NCBI GenBank assembly: GCA_013334335.1
Contig: JAAXXR010000014.1
Coordinates: forward strand, 1-36,181
Direction: 5' to 3'
DNA: 36,181 nt
Origin: Chlorobiaceae bacterium
GTDB lineage: Bacteria > Bacteroidota > Chlorobiia > Chlorobiales > Chlorobiaceae
Shown: piece by piece, positions 18,509-28,023 of the stretch
Position numbering within the stretch: the stretch's first letter is position 1
How the letters are laid out: each line of letters starts with the position of its first letter
Position numbers and translations under genes: made by a program
The notes under the pieces: model-generated
The model's database searches: none
The model's input: the letters and a program-made list of their open reading frames with translations, nothing else
What the model was told of the DNA's origin: nothing

Positions 18509-19000
18509 ATGAGCCTGCATACCAGAACCTGGACCCAGAGAATACCGGTGACGATCGGAGAGGCATGGGATTTTTTTTCGGTGCCGGACAATCTCTCGAA
18601 AATCACCCCTCCTGAAATGTTTTTCAGGATAACCAACGCCAGCGCGGCGCAGCCGATCCGCGAGGGAATGATCATCACCTACACCCTCTATCCGTTCATG
18701 CTGATTCCGGTGAGCTGGGCTACCGAGATCACGAAGGTCGCAAAGCCGGAGTTTTTCGAAGACCGACAGCTTGAGGGGCCTTACGAGGAGTGGCGGCACC
18801 GGCACCTGTTCAGGGAGATCGAACACGGCGTCGAGATGACCGACATCGTTGACTATCGTCTTCCCCTGGGTGCGTTCGGCGAGCTGGTCGAGTCGCTGAT
18901 TGTCGGCCGTCGTCTCGACGAGGTGTTCGCCTACCGGCGGCGCCGTATCGCGGAAATTCTGGGAAGCATGGAGCCGGAAGAAAACCATCCAGCCCGATGA
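18509..19000 (+). CDS. SRPBCC (START/Bet v1-like) ligand-binding family protein
   Basis: This 163-aa protein shows the SRPBCC pattern: an N-terminal strand RTWTQRIPVTIGEAWDFFSV, then DNLSKITPPEMFF, a long curved sheet, and a C-terminal amphipathic helix with ELVESLIVGRRLDEVFAYRRRRI. Such proteins bind hydrophobic ligands or act as cyclases; relatives are annotated as cell-division inhibitors or polyketide cyclases without good evidence. Its stop overlaps the next gene's start (ATGA at 18997-19000), which indicates translational coupling to the transporter-like protein. The upstream 183 bp hold only a GCGCGATGCGCGATGCGC repeat and no clear promoter. Confidence 0.75.
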   Translation: MSLHTRTWTQRIPVTIGEAWDFFSVPDNLSKITPPEMFFRITNASAAQPIREGMIITYTLYPFMLIPVSWATEITKVAKPEFFEDRQLEGPYEEWRHRHLFREIEHGVEMTDIVDYRLPLGAFGELVESLIVGRRLDEVFAYRRRRIAEILGSMEPEENHPAR

Positions 19001-20679
19001 ACGGACCTTTGCCGATAGTGCCGCTGTTGCTCTCCTTCGCCGGCGGGCTCGCCCTTTTCGTCTACGGCATGCGGATGCTCGGGGCAGGGCTCAGAAAAGC
19101 TGCCGCCGGCCGCATCAGCCGGATAATATCGACCGTAACCGGCAATCGCCTGACGGCCCTCTTCGCCGGTGCGCTGGCGACCGTGACCGTCCAGAGCAGC
19201 GGCCTGGTCATGGTCACGCTCATCGGCCTGGTCCAGTCGGGCATCATCTCGTTTCCGGGATCGCTCGGCATCATCCTCGGCTCGGAAATCGGCACGACCA
19301 CCATGGCTCAGCTGATCGCCTCGGCACCGGACAATTACGGCCTCCAGATATTTGCGGCCGGCCTCATGCTGTCGCTCGCAGGCCGACGCCCTGCGATCCG
19401 CATCACGGGCGAGGTACTGTCGGGTCTTGGACTTCTGTTTTTCGGGCTTCACCACATGGGAGACGCCGTTATCCCACTGAGAACCCACCCACCCTTCCTC
19501 GCCCTGCTCTCTTCGTTGCAGAGCCCATTGCCGGGCGTGCTGGCAGGCATCGTGGCGACCACCCTCATCCAGAGCAGCGGTGCGTTCATGGGTATCCTCA
19601 TCTCGCTGGGTTTGCAGGGGGCGGTGACGCTCGACACGGCCATTCCCCTCATGATCGGAGCGAACATCGGCAGTTGCGTCATGGCTGGCATCGGCAGCAT
19701 CGGCACGATCCGGGCCGCGAAACGGGTCTTCCTTGCCCAACTCATGTTCAATGTCGCCGGGGCGGCAATGTTCCTGTGGTTCATTCCCGCCTTCTCCGAC
19801 CTGGTGCGTGCGATCTCCCCCCCGATGGAAGCGGGTGGGCTTGCGCGGCAGATAGCCAATGCCCACAGCATCTACAACCTGTTGCTGGCCATCATCTTCC
19901 TGCCCCTGCTCAAGCCGTTCGCCGGTATCATTGAACGTCTCCTGCCGGACGATCCGGAAGAGAAAGGGAAGATTCCTTCGGTCTGGTATCTGCGAAATTC
20001 CGCCCTGGCGACACCACTGGTCGCCCTCGGCTTCGCCAGGGCGGAAGCAGCCCGAATGACCAAGATCCTCGGCCGCATGATCCGGGCCCTGCCACACCCC
20101 TTCCTTCAGAACGAGGCGGGGCGCGATGTGGTGTACGGCGACCTGAACGTCCTCGAGGGGCTGAGGATGCGTGAGGAGAAGCTCGATTACCTGGAAGGGC
20201 GGGTCACGGAGTACCTGATCAGGATCCTGAAAGCGGATATCACCGGGGACGAGACACACCAGGCCGCCGCGCTGATGACTATCGTCAAGGAGCTCGAGGC
20301 GGCCGGCGATGTGGTGGAGATGTTGCTCGACAAGCTGCAGCGCGAGTGGCTCGACGACGCCGAGCGCTTCTCGGAGGAGGGCCGCGAGGAGATCGGGCGC
20401 CTGCACACCCAGGTATGTCTCGAAATTGCCGCGCTCACCCCTGCCGTGCTCGACATGGACGGCAGGAGGGCTCGCGCGATCCTGAATGAGCGACCGGTAT
20501 TTCATGCGATGTTCCAGGGACTCGAGTTCTCGCACCTGAAGCGGATCCGGAAGATGAGCGTATCGGAAAAGAGCCATGGCTTGCATATGGAGCTCCTGAT
20601 GGCGCTGGAAACCATCCATCGCCTGAGCATGCAGGTCGCCGAGACGATCGTGAAGACGTCGGAGGTGGCCCCGTCGTGA
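18997..20679 (+). CDS. Na/Pi-cotransporter-family protein with PhoU-like C-terminus
   Basis: The product is a 560-aa inner-membrane protein. The first 330 residues carry two inverted Na/Pi-cotransporter (PF02690) repeats, each with the QSS signature (TVQSSGLVM at 64-72 and TLIQSSGAFMG at 189-199) and the paired GSEIGTTT (95-102) and GANIGSC motifs. The remainder is cytoplasmic, helical and charged, as in the PhoU-like domain of YjbB-type proteins. It probably moves phosphate or a related anion with sodium. It overlaps the SRPBCC gene by 4 bp and ends 6 bp before a promoter-like sequence for the btuB operon. Any role in cobamide metabolism is unproven. Confidence 0.88.
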   Translation: MNGPLPIVPLLLSFAGGLALFVYGMRMLGAGLRKAAAGRISRIISTVTGNRLTALFAGALATVTVQSSGLVMVTLIGLVQSGIISFPGSLGIILGSEIGTTTMAQLIASAPDNYGLQIFAAGLMLSLAGRRPAIRITGEVLSGLGLLFFGLHHMGDAVIPLRTHPPFLALLSSLQSPLPGVLAGIVATTLIQSSGAFMGILISLGLQGAVTLDTAIPLMIGANIGSCVMAGIGSIGTIRAAKRVFLAQLMFNVAGAAMFLWFIPAFSDLVRAISPPMEAGGLARQIANAHSIYNLLLAIIFLPLLKPFAGIIERLLPDDPEEKGKIPSVWYLRNSALATPLVALGFARAEAARMTKILGRMIRALPHPFLQNEAGRDVVYGDLNVLEGLRMREEKLDYLEGRVTEYLIRILKADITGDETHQAAALMTIVKELEAAGDVVEMLLDKLQREWLDDAERFSEEGREEIGRLHTQVCLEIAALTPAVLDMDGRRARAILNERPVFHAMFQGLEFSHLKRIRKMSVSEKSHGLHMELLMALETIHRLSMQVAETIVKTSEVAPS

Positions 20680-20684
20680 AGCGC

Positions 20685-20713
20685 TTGCATTTTACACGGG
20701 AATTGGTTATTTA
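20685..20713 (+). promoter_or_regulatory. putative sigma-70-type promoter of the btuB operon
   Basis: TTGCAT (20685-20690), a 17-nt spacer and TATTTA (20708-20713) precede the riboswitch. Transcription would begin near 20720, about 20 nt before the first conserved riboswitch bases. Confidence 0.5.
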
Positions 20714-20740
20714 TGCCCTGCAAAGATTGATGTTCTTTCA

Positions 20741-20955
20741 CATGATAGCTGGTGCCGGCTTGAAAGCCGGAGAATAGGGAAGTACGTGGAAATCGTACAC
20801 TGTACCCGCAACTGTACAACGGCAAGCTGCCGCTCACAGGCATGGCCACATGCCTCGACGCCGCAGTCGCTGCAAGTCACTGCCCAGGTCCTCCAAGGAC
20901 GGGGCGGGAAGGCTGCATCGTTTTGGCCGCTAAAGTCAGGAGACCTGCCAGTTAC
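20741..20955 (+). promoter_or_regulatory. cobalamin (AdoCbl-type) riboswitch
   Basis: Conserved elements appear in the right order: GGTGCCGGC with its stem (20751-20769), GGAGAATAGGGAAG (20769-20782), the core CACTGTACCCGCAACTGTA (20799-20817), the B12 box region GTCACTGCCC (20876-20885) with GGGCGGGAAGGC (20902-20913), and the closing GTCAGGAGACCTGCCAG (20936-20952). Together these identify a cobalamin aptamer that should repress the downstream uptake and remodelling genes when cobamide is plentiful. The end points are approximate. Confidence 0.93.
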
Positions 20956-21125
20956 TTCTTTGCTGCATGACACGACTACGGGTTATAGTCAGGCAAAGCT
21001 GTACCAACCGGATGATTCCTTCAGGACAACATTTCCGCCAGAGCCAAAACTGCTCTCGGAGCTGCGTTTCCGGACCATTCCCGCAAGAGACCATCCAGGT
21101 ACGAAAGCCGCCTTATTTCTTGACC

Positions 21126-21160
21126 CCTGTCTGTTGATAGTTAGAACAATTCAACACAGG
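21126..21160 (+). promoter_or_regulatory. putative SD-sequestering hairpin (riboswitch expression platform)
   Basis: CCTGT (21126-21130) and GTTGA (21133-21137), separated by a 2-nt bulge, pair with TCAAC ACAGG (21151-21160) around a 13-nt loop. The right arm covers the start of the Shine-Dalgarno AGGA (21158-21161), which lies 8 nt before the btuB ATG. Formation of this stem would block translation initiation. No U-tract terminator is seen in the leader. Confidence 0.5.
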
Positions 21161-21169
21161 ACAACCAGC

Positions 21170-23131
21170 ATGAACAGAAAAACAGTGGCCATCGTCATGG
21201 TCGCGATGCTCTCCAGCCAAGGGCTGCGGGCGGAGGAAGCAAACAGGGCATCCACCTATGTCGGCGATGAGATCGTCGTGACATCGAGCAGGGTGAAGGA
21301 GCCGAAAAAGAGTCTGACTTCGAACATCACGATCATCGGTCGGGATGAGATCAGCAACTCCTCTGCCAAGGACCTCAGCGAACTGCTTGCCGAGAAGAAC
21401 ATCGGCCATATCCAGAAATATCCGGGGGCCTCGACTTCGGTGGGCATCAGGGGATTCAGGAGCGAAAGCCACGGCAACGACCTGATGGGCAAGGTGCTCG
21501 TGCTTGTCGACGGTCGGCGCGCCGGCACCGGCAACCTCGCCAAGATCATGACCGACAACGTCGAGCGCATCGAGATCATCCGTGGACCGGCGGCCGTGCA
21601 GTATGGTTCGGCGGCCATAGGTGGTGTCGTCAATGTCATCACGGCCAAAGGCAGGGAGTACCCGTCGATTTTCATCGAACAGAAGCTCGGTTCGAACAGC
21701 TACTCGAAAACGTCGGCCGGCGCGCAGGGTAAAATCGGCCGGCTCGATTTTGCCGGCAGCGTCTCGAAGTCGGATGCCACCAGCTATTCGACCGGAACGG
21801 GCGACACGTATCCGAACACCGGCTACAGCGACATGACCACCGCGAGCCTCAACGTGGGCTATGAGTTCGCGAAAGGGCACCGGATCGGTCTTCTCGCCCA
21901 TTCGTTCGACGTCGACAGGGCAGGCTCTCCCGGTTATCTGAGCCAGGCCGACCCCTATGCCTACACGGTACAGAACAACCATTCGGTCGATTTTATCTAT
22001 GAAGGTGCGACCGCCGACCGGCAGGTTTCGTGGATGGCCCGCTATTTCACCGGAATGGACACCTACCGTTACGTCGACCCGACCTATGCCTACGAAAGCC
22101 GAACCGATATCGACCAGCGCGGGGCACAGGCCCAGGCAACCTGGCAGCACGATCTCCTGCGCCTCACCGCAGGCGTCGACTGGCTCAAGTATGAGCTGGA
22201 GTCGACCCTGACGCCGACCTGGACCTCCTACGAAAACCCGGCACTTTTCGCCCTCGGCAAATACGGCCTGTTCGATGACCGGTTGATCCTTACCGCGGGG
22301 CTTCGTTACGACGATTACCAGGTTGACATGCTCGACAGCGAGGGTTCGTCGAGAAGCACCGACAACCTCGCGCATCAGGCGGGCCTTGGCTGGCAGATCA
22401 ACGATGTGGTGAAGCTCAGGGGGTCGTATGCCGAAGGGTTCCGCATGCCCTCTGCCAGGGAGCTTGCGGGCAATATCACTACCTATGGCTCCACGTACAT
22501 CGGCAATGCGGATTTGAAACCGGAGTCGAGTGCTACCTGGGAGGCAGGAGCGGATGTCGCCTGGAAGAAGCTTGCAGCTTCGGTGACCTGGTTCAGTACC
22601 GACTATACGGACATGATCGAGCCGACGGCGACCTCCTCCAGCGTCTCTACCTACCGCAACGTCGGCAGCGCGACGGTGTCAGGCATGGAGGCGAACCTCT
22701 CCTGGGTGTTCAACCCGGCGGACACCTCATGGGAGCTGGAACCGTATGTCGGTTACACCCACCTGTTGCGCTATGAAGACAACGCCACCGGTGACCATCT
22801 GCTCTACACCCCGGAGTGGAACGCCAGCACGGGACTCCGGGTACGCGACGGCCGAGGCTTCAGCGGGGCATTCAACCTCGCCTGCACCGGCAAGAGCATG
22901 ATCCAGGACTATGAGAGCAACTACAGTGGAACGGTCATCACCAAAGGAGCTTTTGTCGTTGCCAACCTCTCCGCCTCGAAGAAATTCCCGCTTGAACGGC
23001 AGGGCAAGAACGGGAGGGGGATCACGCTGAAAGCTGAAGTCGACAACCTGTTCGACCGCGACTACCAGTTTGTCAAGGGTTATCCGATGCCCGGCCGTAC
23101 ATTTGTGTTCGGGCTGCGGGCCGATATCTGA
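21170..23131 (+). CDS. btuB: BtuB-like TonB-dependent cobamide outer-membrane receptor
   Basis: The product (653 aa) should import cobamides across the outer membrane using TonB energy. A signal peptide covers about 1-21 (GLRA before EEANR). The TonB box is DEIVVT (33-38). The plug domain follows, with VLVLVDGRRAGTGN, VERIEIIRGPAAVQYGS and AIGGVVNVIT, then a 22-strand barrel ending VFGLRADI. The ATG at 21170 has AGGA 8 nt upstream and gives the proper signal peptide. The cobalamin riboswitch upstream supports the substrate. The gene heads the operon; bluB follows after 100 bp. Cobamide specificity rests on that context rather than on known binding residues. Confidence 0.92.
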   Translation: MNRKTVAIVMVAMLSSQGLRAEEANRASTYVGDEIVVTSSRVKEPKKSLTSNITIIGRDEISNSSAKDLSELLAEKNIGHIQKYPGASTSVGIRGFRSESHGNDLMGKVLVLVDGRRAGTGNLAKIMTDNVERIEIIRGPAAVQYGSAAIGGVVNVITAKGREYPSIFIEQKLGSNSYSKTSAGAQGKIGRLDFAGSVSKSDATSYSTGTGDTYPNTGYSDMTTASLNVGYEFAKGHRIGLLAHSFDVDRAGSPGYLSQADPYAYTVQNNHSVDFIYEGATADRQVSWMARYFTGMDTYRYVDPTYAYESRTDIDQRGAQAQATWQHDLLRLTAGVDWLKYELESTLTPTWTSYENPALFALGKYGLFDDRLILTAGLRYDDYQVDMLDSEGSSRSTDNLAHQAGLGWQINDVVKLRGSYAEGFRMPSARELAGNITTYGSTYIGNADLKPESSATWEAGADVAWKKLAASVTWFSTDYTDMIEPTATSSSVSTYRNVGSATVSGMEANLSWVFNPADTSWELEPYVGYTHLLRYEDNATGDHLLYTPEWNASTGLRVRDGRGFSGAFNLACTGKSMIQDYESNYSGTVITKGAFVVANLSASKKFPLERQGKNGRGITLKAEVDNLFDRDYQFVKGYPMPGRTFVFGLRADI

Positions 23132-23231
23132 TCGGTTGAAACGTAATTTCTACAACAGTCTCATGCGCGTCACGGGATCGGTCTCCAGGCCGCTCCCGGC
23201 CGTGCTCACCTGAGGGGAACGACAGAACGAC

Positions 23232-23885
23232 ATGGCGGAACAGCACCAGCTTATCACCGACGACGAACGCGAAGCGCTCTACAAGGTCATCTACAGCCGG
23301 AGGGACGTGCGCGGGCAGTTCCTGCCGGATCCCGTGCCGGACGACACGTTGCGCCGACTGCTCGACGCCGCCCACCACGCACCGAGTGTCGGCTTCATGC
23401 AACCGTGGGACTTCATCGTGGTCCGGGATCCGGAGGTGCGGAGGAGGATCAGGGACGGGTTCGAGGTCGCCCATGCCGAGGCGTCCCTGATGTTCGACGG
23501 CGAAAAACGGGAGCGGTACGGTACCTTCAAGCTGGAGGGCATCATGGAAGCGCCGCTCGGCGTCTGCGTGACCTGCGACCGCACCCGCACGGGGAAGGTG
23601 GTGATCGGAAGGACGGCCAACCCCGAGATGGACCTTTACAGCTCGGTCTGCGCCGTGCAGAACCTCTGGCTTGCCGCGCGGGCCGAAAATCTTGGCGTCG
23701 GGTGGGTCAGCATCATCCACCACGACCATGTCCGGAAGGTGCTGGGCATTCCGGAGCATGTGGTGCCGATCGCGTGGCTCTGTATCGGCAAGGTGAGCTT
23801 TTTCCACGAGACTCCGGAACTGGAGCAGGCCGGATGGCTTCCGAGGATGGAGCTTGAAGAGCTGGTCCACCAGGGGCAGTGGTGA
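23232..23885 (+). CDS. bluB: 5,6-dimethylbenzimidazole synthase BluB
   Basis: The product (217 aa) is a nitroreductase-fold flavoenzyme. BluB fragments reduced FMN with O2 to make 5,6-dimethylbenzimidazole, the lower ligand of cobalamin. Family features include [18 protein letters not shown] (21-38), [17 protein letters not shown] (48-64) and NLGVGWVSI with the Ser discussed for BluB catalysis (about 153-161). The RRDVR and GFMQPW forms separate BluB from ordinary nitroreductases. It lies between btuB and cobyric acid synthase, which fits the cofactor role. An O2-dependent enzyme is notable if the host is a strict anaerobe. AGGGGAAC is upstream but slightly distant from the ATG. Confidence 0.92.
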   Translation: MAEQHQLITDDEREALYKVIYSRRDVRGQFLPDPVPDDTLRRLLDAAHHAPSVGFMQPWDFIVVRDPEVRRRIRDGFEVAHAEASLMFDGEKRERYGTFKLEGIMEAPLGVCVTCDRTRTGKVVIGRTANPEMDLYSSVCAVQNLWLAARAENLGVGWVSIIHHDHVRKVLGIPEHVVPIAWLCIGKVSFFHETPELEQAGWLPRMELEELVHQGQW

Positions 23886-23950
23886 ACAAGTCGCAAACGG
23901 TTCACGATGATGAACCATCACCCCTCAAGGTGTCAAAGGTATTCCAGCCA

Positions 23951-25447
23951 ATGAACAATATCGCCATACTCGGCACCGCATCGGATGTGGGCAAGAGCAT
24001 CGTCGCTACCGCCATTTGCCGCATTTTCAGCAACGCGGGCATCGACGTCGCTCCGTTCAAGGCCCAGAACATGTCGAACAACTCGGGCGTAACGCTCGAG
24101 GGCGACGAGATGGGCCGTGCGCAGATCGTGCAGGCCCAGGCTGCACGCGTCACGCCGCATGCAGACATGAACCCGGTGCTGCTCAAGCCGAACACCGATA
24201 CCGGCGCCCAGGTAGTGCTCCAGGGGCAGGTCTGTACCGACCGGACGGCGCGGGAGTATTTCGGCGACACCTCCCGATGGGCAGCCGCCGCCTTCGAGAG
24301 TCTCGATCGGCTTTCCGCCCGTCACGAGCTGATCGTGATCGAAGGGGCCGGATCGTGCGCCGAGATGAACCTCTACGAACGGGATTTCGTGAACTTCCGG
24401 ACAGCGCACCGGGCCGGGGCATCGGTCATCCTCGTGGCCGATATCGACCGCGGCGGGGTGTTCGCGCAGGTGGCGGGCACGCTTGCGGTCATTCCCCCCG
24501 AGGACAGGGCCCTGGTCAGGGGGGTGATCGTGAACCGGTTCCGGGGCGACAAGACCCTGTTCGAAGACGGGGTGAAGATGCTCGAGTCGATGACCGGCCT
24601 ACCGGTGCTGGGCGTCATACCATACTTCCGCGGCTTTGCGATCGACGCCGAGGATGCGGTACCCCTTACTGCGGCGGTCGATCCGAAGCAGCCTCCATCG
24701 TCCGGCAGGCTCGGCATCGCGGCCATCTACTTCCCGCACATCTCCAACTTCACCGACCTGTCGCCTCTGGAACAGGAGGCCGGGGTCGACGTGCACTGGC
24801 TGCACCATCCGAAACCGCTCGACGGCTACCGGGCGCTGGTGCTGCCCGGTTCGAAGAACGTTCGTGGCGACTTCGAATGGTTGCTGTCGATGGGGTGGCG
24901 CGAACCTATCGAGGCGTTCAGGGCTCACGGCGGCGTCGTGCTCGGAATCTGCGGGGGATACCAGATGCTTGGCCGCGCCATCGACGATCCGCACGGCGTG
25001 GAGGGGGATCCGGGGGCGAGCCGAGCGCTCGGGATGCTGCCTGTCTCGACCGTGCTCGAGCGCAAGAAGGCCCTCTGCAACAGCACCGGCACCATTGCCG
25101 GTACGGAGATTGCCGTTCGTGGCTACGAGATCCATATGGGCGTGAGCAGGGCATGCGACGACGAACTCAGGCCGCTCGTGGAGGTGATCAGCCGGAACCG
25201 CCGGCCCGATCCAGGTTTCGATGGTGCGGTAAGCGCCGACGGCCGGGTGATGGGCACCTACTTTCATGGCCTGTTCGACGAACCTGGTGCGAGAAACTGG
25301 TTCCTTTCGCTGCTCGACCCAGGACGGAGCATTTCGGGAAGTGCCGAAAGCCGTGATCCCTACGAGCTGCTCGCGGATCATTTCGCCTCGAATCTTGATC
25401 TCGAAGCACTGTTCCGAATCGTCAATGCACAGGAGTTGGAAGGATGA
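23951..25447 (+). CDS. cobQ: cobyric acid synthase (CbiP/CobQ)
   Basis: The product is 498 aa. It should amidate the b, d, e and g side chains of adenosylcobyrinic acid a,c-diamide using glutamine and ATP. The N-terminal domain has GTASDVGKS (8-16) and [13 protein letters not shown] (34-46). The C-terminal amidotransferase domain has [10 protein letters not shown] and the nucleophile C334 in [10 protein letters not shown], with a later His in GTYFHGLFD. The ATG at 23951 starts exactly at the conserved family N-terminus. GTG codons at 23879 and 23882, overlapping the bluB stop and preceded by AGGGG, would add 24 unconserved residues and cannot be excluded. Its stop overlaps the next gene (ATGA at 25444-25447). 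Confidence 0.94.
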   Translation: MNNIAILGTASDVGKSIVATAICRIFSNAGIDVAPFKAQNMSNNSGVTLEGDEMGRAQIVQAQAARVTPHADMNPVLLKPNTDTGAQVVLQGQVCTDRTAREYFGDTSRWAAAAFESLDRLSARHELIVIEGAGSCAEMNLYERDFVNFRTAHRAGASVILVADIDRGGVFAQVAGTLAVIPPEDRALVRGVIVNRFRGDKTLFEDGVKMLESMTGLPVLGVIPYFRGFAIDAEDAVPLTAAVDPKQPPSSGRLGIAAIYFPHISNFTDLSPLEQEAGVDVHWLHHPKPLDGYRALVLPGSKNVRGDFEWLLSMGWREPIEAFRAHGGVVLGICGGYQMLGRAIDDPHGVEGDPGASRALGMLPVSTVLERKKALCNSTGTIAGTEIAVRGYEIHMGVSRACDDELRPLVEVISRNRRPDPGFDGAVSADGRVMGTYFHGLFDEPGARNWFLSLLDPGRSISGSAESRDPYELLADHFASNLDLEALFRIVNAQELEG

Positions 25448-26523
25448 GGGGTGCCCATCTGCTGGATCACCAGCATGGCGGCTTGCCCGGAGGAGGGGAG
25501 GGCTGGCTCGATTTCAGCGTCAACCTCAGCCCGTTGCCGCTTCCGCTGCCGGAGATCTCCATTGCAGCATGCAATCCGGGAGCGTACCCTTCGGTCGACG
25601 GCCGGGAGGTGCGGGTGTTCTACAGGGAGCGGTTCGGACTTGATGCCTCCTGCGTCATGCCGCTCAACGGCGCCATAGAAGGGATCTACCTCCTGCCGAG
25701 GGCTCTCGGGCTGAAACGTGTCCTGATCCCGCAGCCCTCGTTTTTCGATTATGCCAGGGCCTGCGCGCTTGCCGGAGGCGAGGTGGTCGGGTTGCCGCTC
25801 GATGCAGCTTCGGGATTCGGCTTTCCCGACATCGGGGAGGTCTCGACCGCGCTTCAGGGGTGCGATGCCCTGTTTACCGCGAATCCGAACAACCCGACCG
25901 GCACCATGTTCCCCAAAGAGCTGGTGCTGGAGCTTGCAGGCAGGTTCCCGAAAAAGCTCTTCATCGTGGACGAGGCCTTCATCCAGTTCACCGAAGGGTT
26001 TCCCGGCAATTCACTCATGGCGCTTGCCGGATCGCTCGAAAATGTCGTGGTCGTGCACTCGTTGACGAAATTCTATGCACTTGCGGGGCTGCGGCTCGGC
26101 GCCGTCATCGCCAATTCCGGGATGATCGGGAGACTCTACGGCCACAAGGAGCCATGGACGGTCAACGCCGTCGCCGAATCGGTCGCCCGCTGCCTCCTGC
26201 AGTGCGGCCCCTATGAGGAGGCGGTCGTTTCCCTCGTGAGGGCGGGGCGCCGGTTCATCGCGGAGGCGATTGCCGGACGCCCGGCGATCAGGCTCTTCGG
26301 TGGGAGCGCCAACTTCTTTTTGGCGGAGCTCTCTCCGGAGTTCGAGCCCGGAGCGGTTGCCGGGCAACTCGCGATGAGGCGTCTTTATGTCAGGGATTGC
26401 CGTAATTTCGCCGCTCTCGACGGTAACTTTATTCGCTTTTCGATCAGGAGACCAGAGGAGAACCTCCGTCTCGTTGAAGCGCTTGTCGAGATGGCGCCCA
26501 CGGCGGGAGGCTCCGGGGCATGA
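25444..26523 (+). CDS. cobD: CobD/CobC-like threonine-phosphate decarboxylase (PLP aminotransferase fold)
   Basis: The product (359 aa) belongs to class I/II aminotransferases closest to HisC and CobD. It should decarboxylate L-threonine phosphate to (R)-1-amino-2-propanol phosphate, the linker of the cobamide nucleotide loop. [20 protein letters not shown] opens the protein in the CobD manner. [17 protein letters not shown] (PLP-binding Asp) and [14 protein letters not shown] with Schiff-base K209 follow, then the phosphate-binding region [11 protein letters not shown]. It overlaps cobQ by 4 bp and cbiB by 4 bp, which supports cobamide rather than histidine metabolism. cobD here follows Salmonella naming; in Pseudomonas naming the same enzyme is CobC. 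Confidence 0.92.
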   Translation: MRGAHLLDHQHGGLPGGGEGWLDFSVNLSPLPLPLPEISIAACNPGAYPSVDGREVRVFYRERFGLDASCVMPLNGAIEGIYLLPRALGLKRVLIPQPSFFDYARACALAGGEVVGLPLDAASGFGFPDIGEVSTALQGCDALFTANPNNPTGTMFPKELVLELAGRFPKKLFIVDEAFIQFTEGFPGNSLMALAGSLENVVVVHSLTKFYALAGLRLGAVIANSGMIGRLYGHKEPWTVNAVAESVARCLLQCGPYEEAVVSLVRAGRRFIAEAIAGRPAIRLFGGSANFFLAELSPEFEPGAVAGQLAMRRLYVRDCRNFAALDGNFIRFSIRRPEENLRLVEALVEMAPTAGGSGA

Positions 26524-27482
26524 TGCTGCTGGTGCCGATCGGAGCAGCCGTCCTGCTCGACATTCTGCTGGGCGATCCGCCGTGGTTTCCCCATCCGGTC
26601 AGGGGGGTCGGTCGGCTCGCCTTGGCCTCGGAGCGGCTGTTCAGGTCGATGCGCATCCTTTCCCTGCGCGTTGCCGGAGCGCTTGCGGCTTCGACCGTGC
26701 TGCTCCTGACCGGAGTCACGGTGCTGGCGGTGTCGACCGGTGCCTGGCTGTTGCATCCGGCTGCGGGGCTGGCGGTTTCGTCGCTCCTGCTCTATTTCGC
26801 CATTGCGCCGCGGGACCTCTCGGATCATGCCATGGCGGTCTGCCGCGCACTTGAGGCGGGGGATCTGGAGCTGGCCCGGAGGAAGGTCGCCATGATGGTC
26901 GGCCGCGATACCGACGCTCTCGACGGAGCGGGCGTGGCAATGGCCGCCGTCGAGAGCGTCGCCGAGAACACCTCCGACGGGGTGACCGCCCCCCTGATGT
27001 ACGGACTTCTGTTCGGCCCGGTTGGGGCCTGGGTGTACAAAGCCGCCAACACGCTTGATTCGATGTTCGGGTACCGGAACGAGCGGTACCGGGAATTCGG
27101 CTGGGCATCGGCCAGGCTCGACGACCTGCTCAATTACCTGCCGGCACGGTTGACCGTTTTGGCGGTTGCGGTTGCAGCATCTATTTTACGTCTCGATGCT
27201 CCAGGTGTCATCCGTTCGGTCAGGGCGTGCGCGAGGAGGCATGAAAGTCCGAATGCAGGCTATCCCGAATCGGCGTTTGCCGGAGCCCTGGGGGTTACGT
27301 TCGGCGGGCAGAGAAGCTACGGTGGTATCCCGAAGAGCCTTCCTGAGCTTGGCCTTGGCCAGGGCTTGGTCGATACCACGATCCTGCGGCGGGCGGTCCG
27401 GTTGATGTATGTCACCACGGGGGTGTTTTTTGTCGCCGGTTCCGGCATCCTTTATCTTCTGGTACGGTTCCTCTCATACTAA
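26520..27482 (+). CDS. cbiB: adenosylcobinamide-phosphate synthase (CbiB)
   Basis: This 320-aa inner-membrane protein should join adenosylcobyric acid to aminopropanol or its phosphate. Family signatures are [19 protein letters not shown] (14-32), [15 protein letters not shown] (about 143-157), [18 protein letters not shown] (about 172-189) and [12 protein letters not shown] (about 202-213), with several hydrophobic segments. It overlaps the preceding decarboxylase by 4 bp (ATGA) and precedes the adenosyltransferase by 13 bp. It is complete at the family's usual length. The Salmonella name CbiB avoids confusion with the decarboxylase; the Pseudomonas equivalent is CobD. Confidence 0.94.
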   Translation: MMLLVPIGAAVLLDILLGDPPWFPHPVRGVGRLALASERLFRSMRILSLRVAGALAASTVLLLTGVTVLAVSTGAWLLHPAAGLAVSSLLLYFAIAPRDLSDHAMAVCRALEAGDLELARRKVAMMVGRDTDALDGAGVAMAAVESVAENTSDGVTAPLMYGLLFGPVGAWVYKAANTLDSMFGYRNERYREFGWASARLDDLLNYLPARLTVLAVAVAASILRLDAPGVIRSVRACARRHESPNAGYPESAFAGALGVTFGGQRSYGGIPKSLPELGLGQGLVDTTILRRAVRLMYVTTGVFFVAGSGILYLLVRFLSY

Positions 27483-27495
27483 GTCAACAAAACCT

Positions 27496-28023
27496 ATGGT
27501 ACAGAAACGGGTTCTCCTCTTTACAGGCAACGGCAAGGGCAAGAGCACGGCCGCGTTCGGCATGCTTGCCCGCGCGCTCGGCCACGGCATGAAGGTCCGG
27601 GTCATCCAGTTCGTCAAGGCCCAGGAGGGAGTCGGTGAAGTGCTCTTTTTCACGCGATTCAGCAACGTCACCTGGGACCATTACGGCAAGGGATTCCTGC
27701 CCCGGGACGCTTCCAGCCCCATGATGGAGTCGCATCGCCAGGCTGCCGAAGCCGGTTTCGAAGAGGCGCTCGATGCGCTGTGTTCCGACGAGTACGATTT
27801 CGTGCTGCTCGACGAGATCTGTTTTGCGCTCTCCAGGGAGCTCATACCGCTCGAACCGCTGGTTGATGCCATCCGCCGGGCTCCCGAAGGAAAGATTATT
27901 GTCCTGACCGGACGCAACGCTCCCCAGGAGCTGATCGAGATCGCTGATACGGTCACCGAGATGCGCCAGATCAAGCACGGTTATGAGCAGGACCTTCTGT
28001 CACAGGCCGGGGTGGAGGAGTGA
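27496..28023 (+). CDS. cobO: cob(I)alamin / cob(I)yrinate a,c-diamide adenosyltransferase (CobO/BtuR)
   Basis: The product is 175 aa, CobA/BtuR/CobO type. The P-loop GNGKGKST (11-18), FVKAQEGVGE, DFVLLDEICFAL and IVLTGRNAPQELIEIAD are characteristic. It transfers the adenosyl group of ATP to the reduced cobalt, needed both for de novo synthesis and for salvage of imported corrinoids. The ATG at 27496 is preferred over an upstream in-frame start that lies inside cbiB and adds a non-family segment. Its TGA shares bases with the btuC start (TGATG at 28021-28025), and GGAGG just before would serve btuC. Confidence 0.94.
   Translation: MVQKRVLLFTGNGKGKSTAAFGMLARALGHGMKVRVIQFVKAQEGVGEVLFFTRFSNVTWDHYGKGFLPRDASSPMMESHRQAAEAGFEEALDALCSDEYDFVLLDEICFALSRELIPLEPLVDAIRRAPEGKIIVLTGRNAPQELIEIADTVTEMRQIKHGYEQDLLSQAGVEE

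Larger units (their letters stand above)
20680..21169 (+). promoter_or_regulatory. 490-bp regulatory leader of the btuB operon
   Basis: No gene is supported here. The segment holds a promoter candidate (20685-20713), the cobalamin riboswitch (about 20741-20955), a possible stem CTTTGC/GCAAAG enclosing GACTA/TAGTC (20958-20998) and an SD-sequestering hairpin (21126-21160). An open frame runs through all of it into btuB without a stop from 20786, but the encoded residues show no signal peptide or domain and cover the RNA element, so it is not coding. Confidence 0.75.

Noticed and set aside
18931-20619. 562-codon minus-strand frame opposite the Na/Pi-type gene
   Set aside because: It is a long antisense shadow typical of GC-rich genes, rich in Arg, His, Asp and Gln with no domain; the plus-strand frame has clear QSS motifs.
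20786-21169. Upstream extension of the btuB reading frame (128 codons)
   Set aside because: It covers the cobalamin riboswitch and has no signal peptide or domain; the ATG at 21170 has a Shine-Dalgarno and a proper signal peptide.
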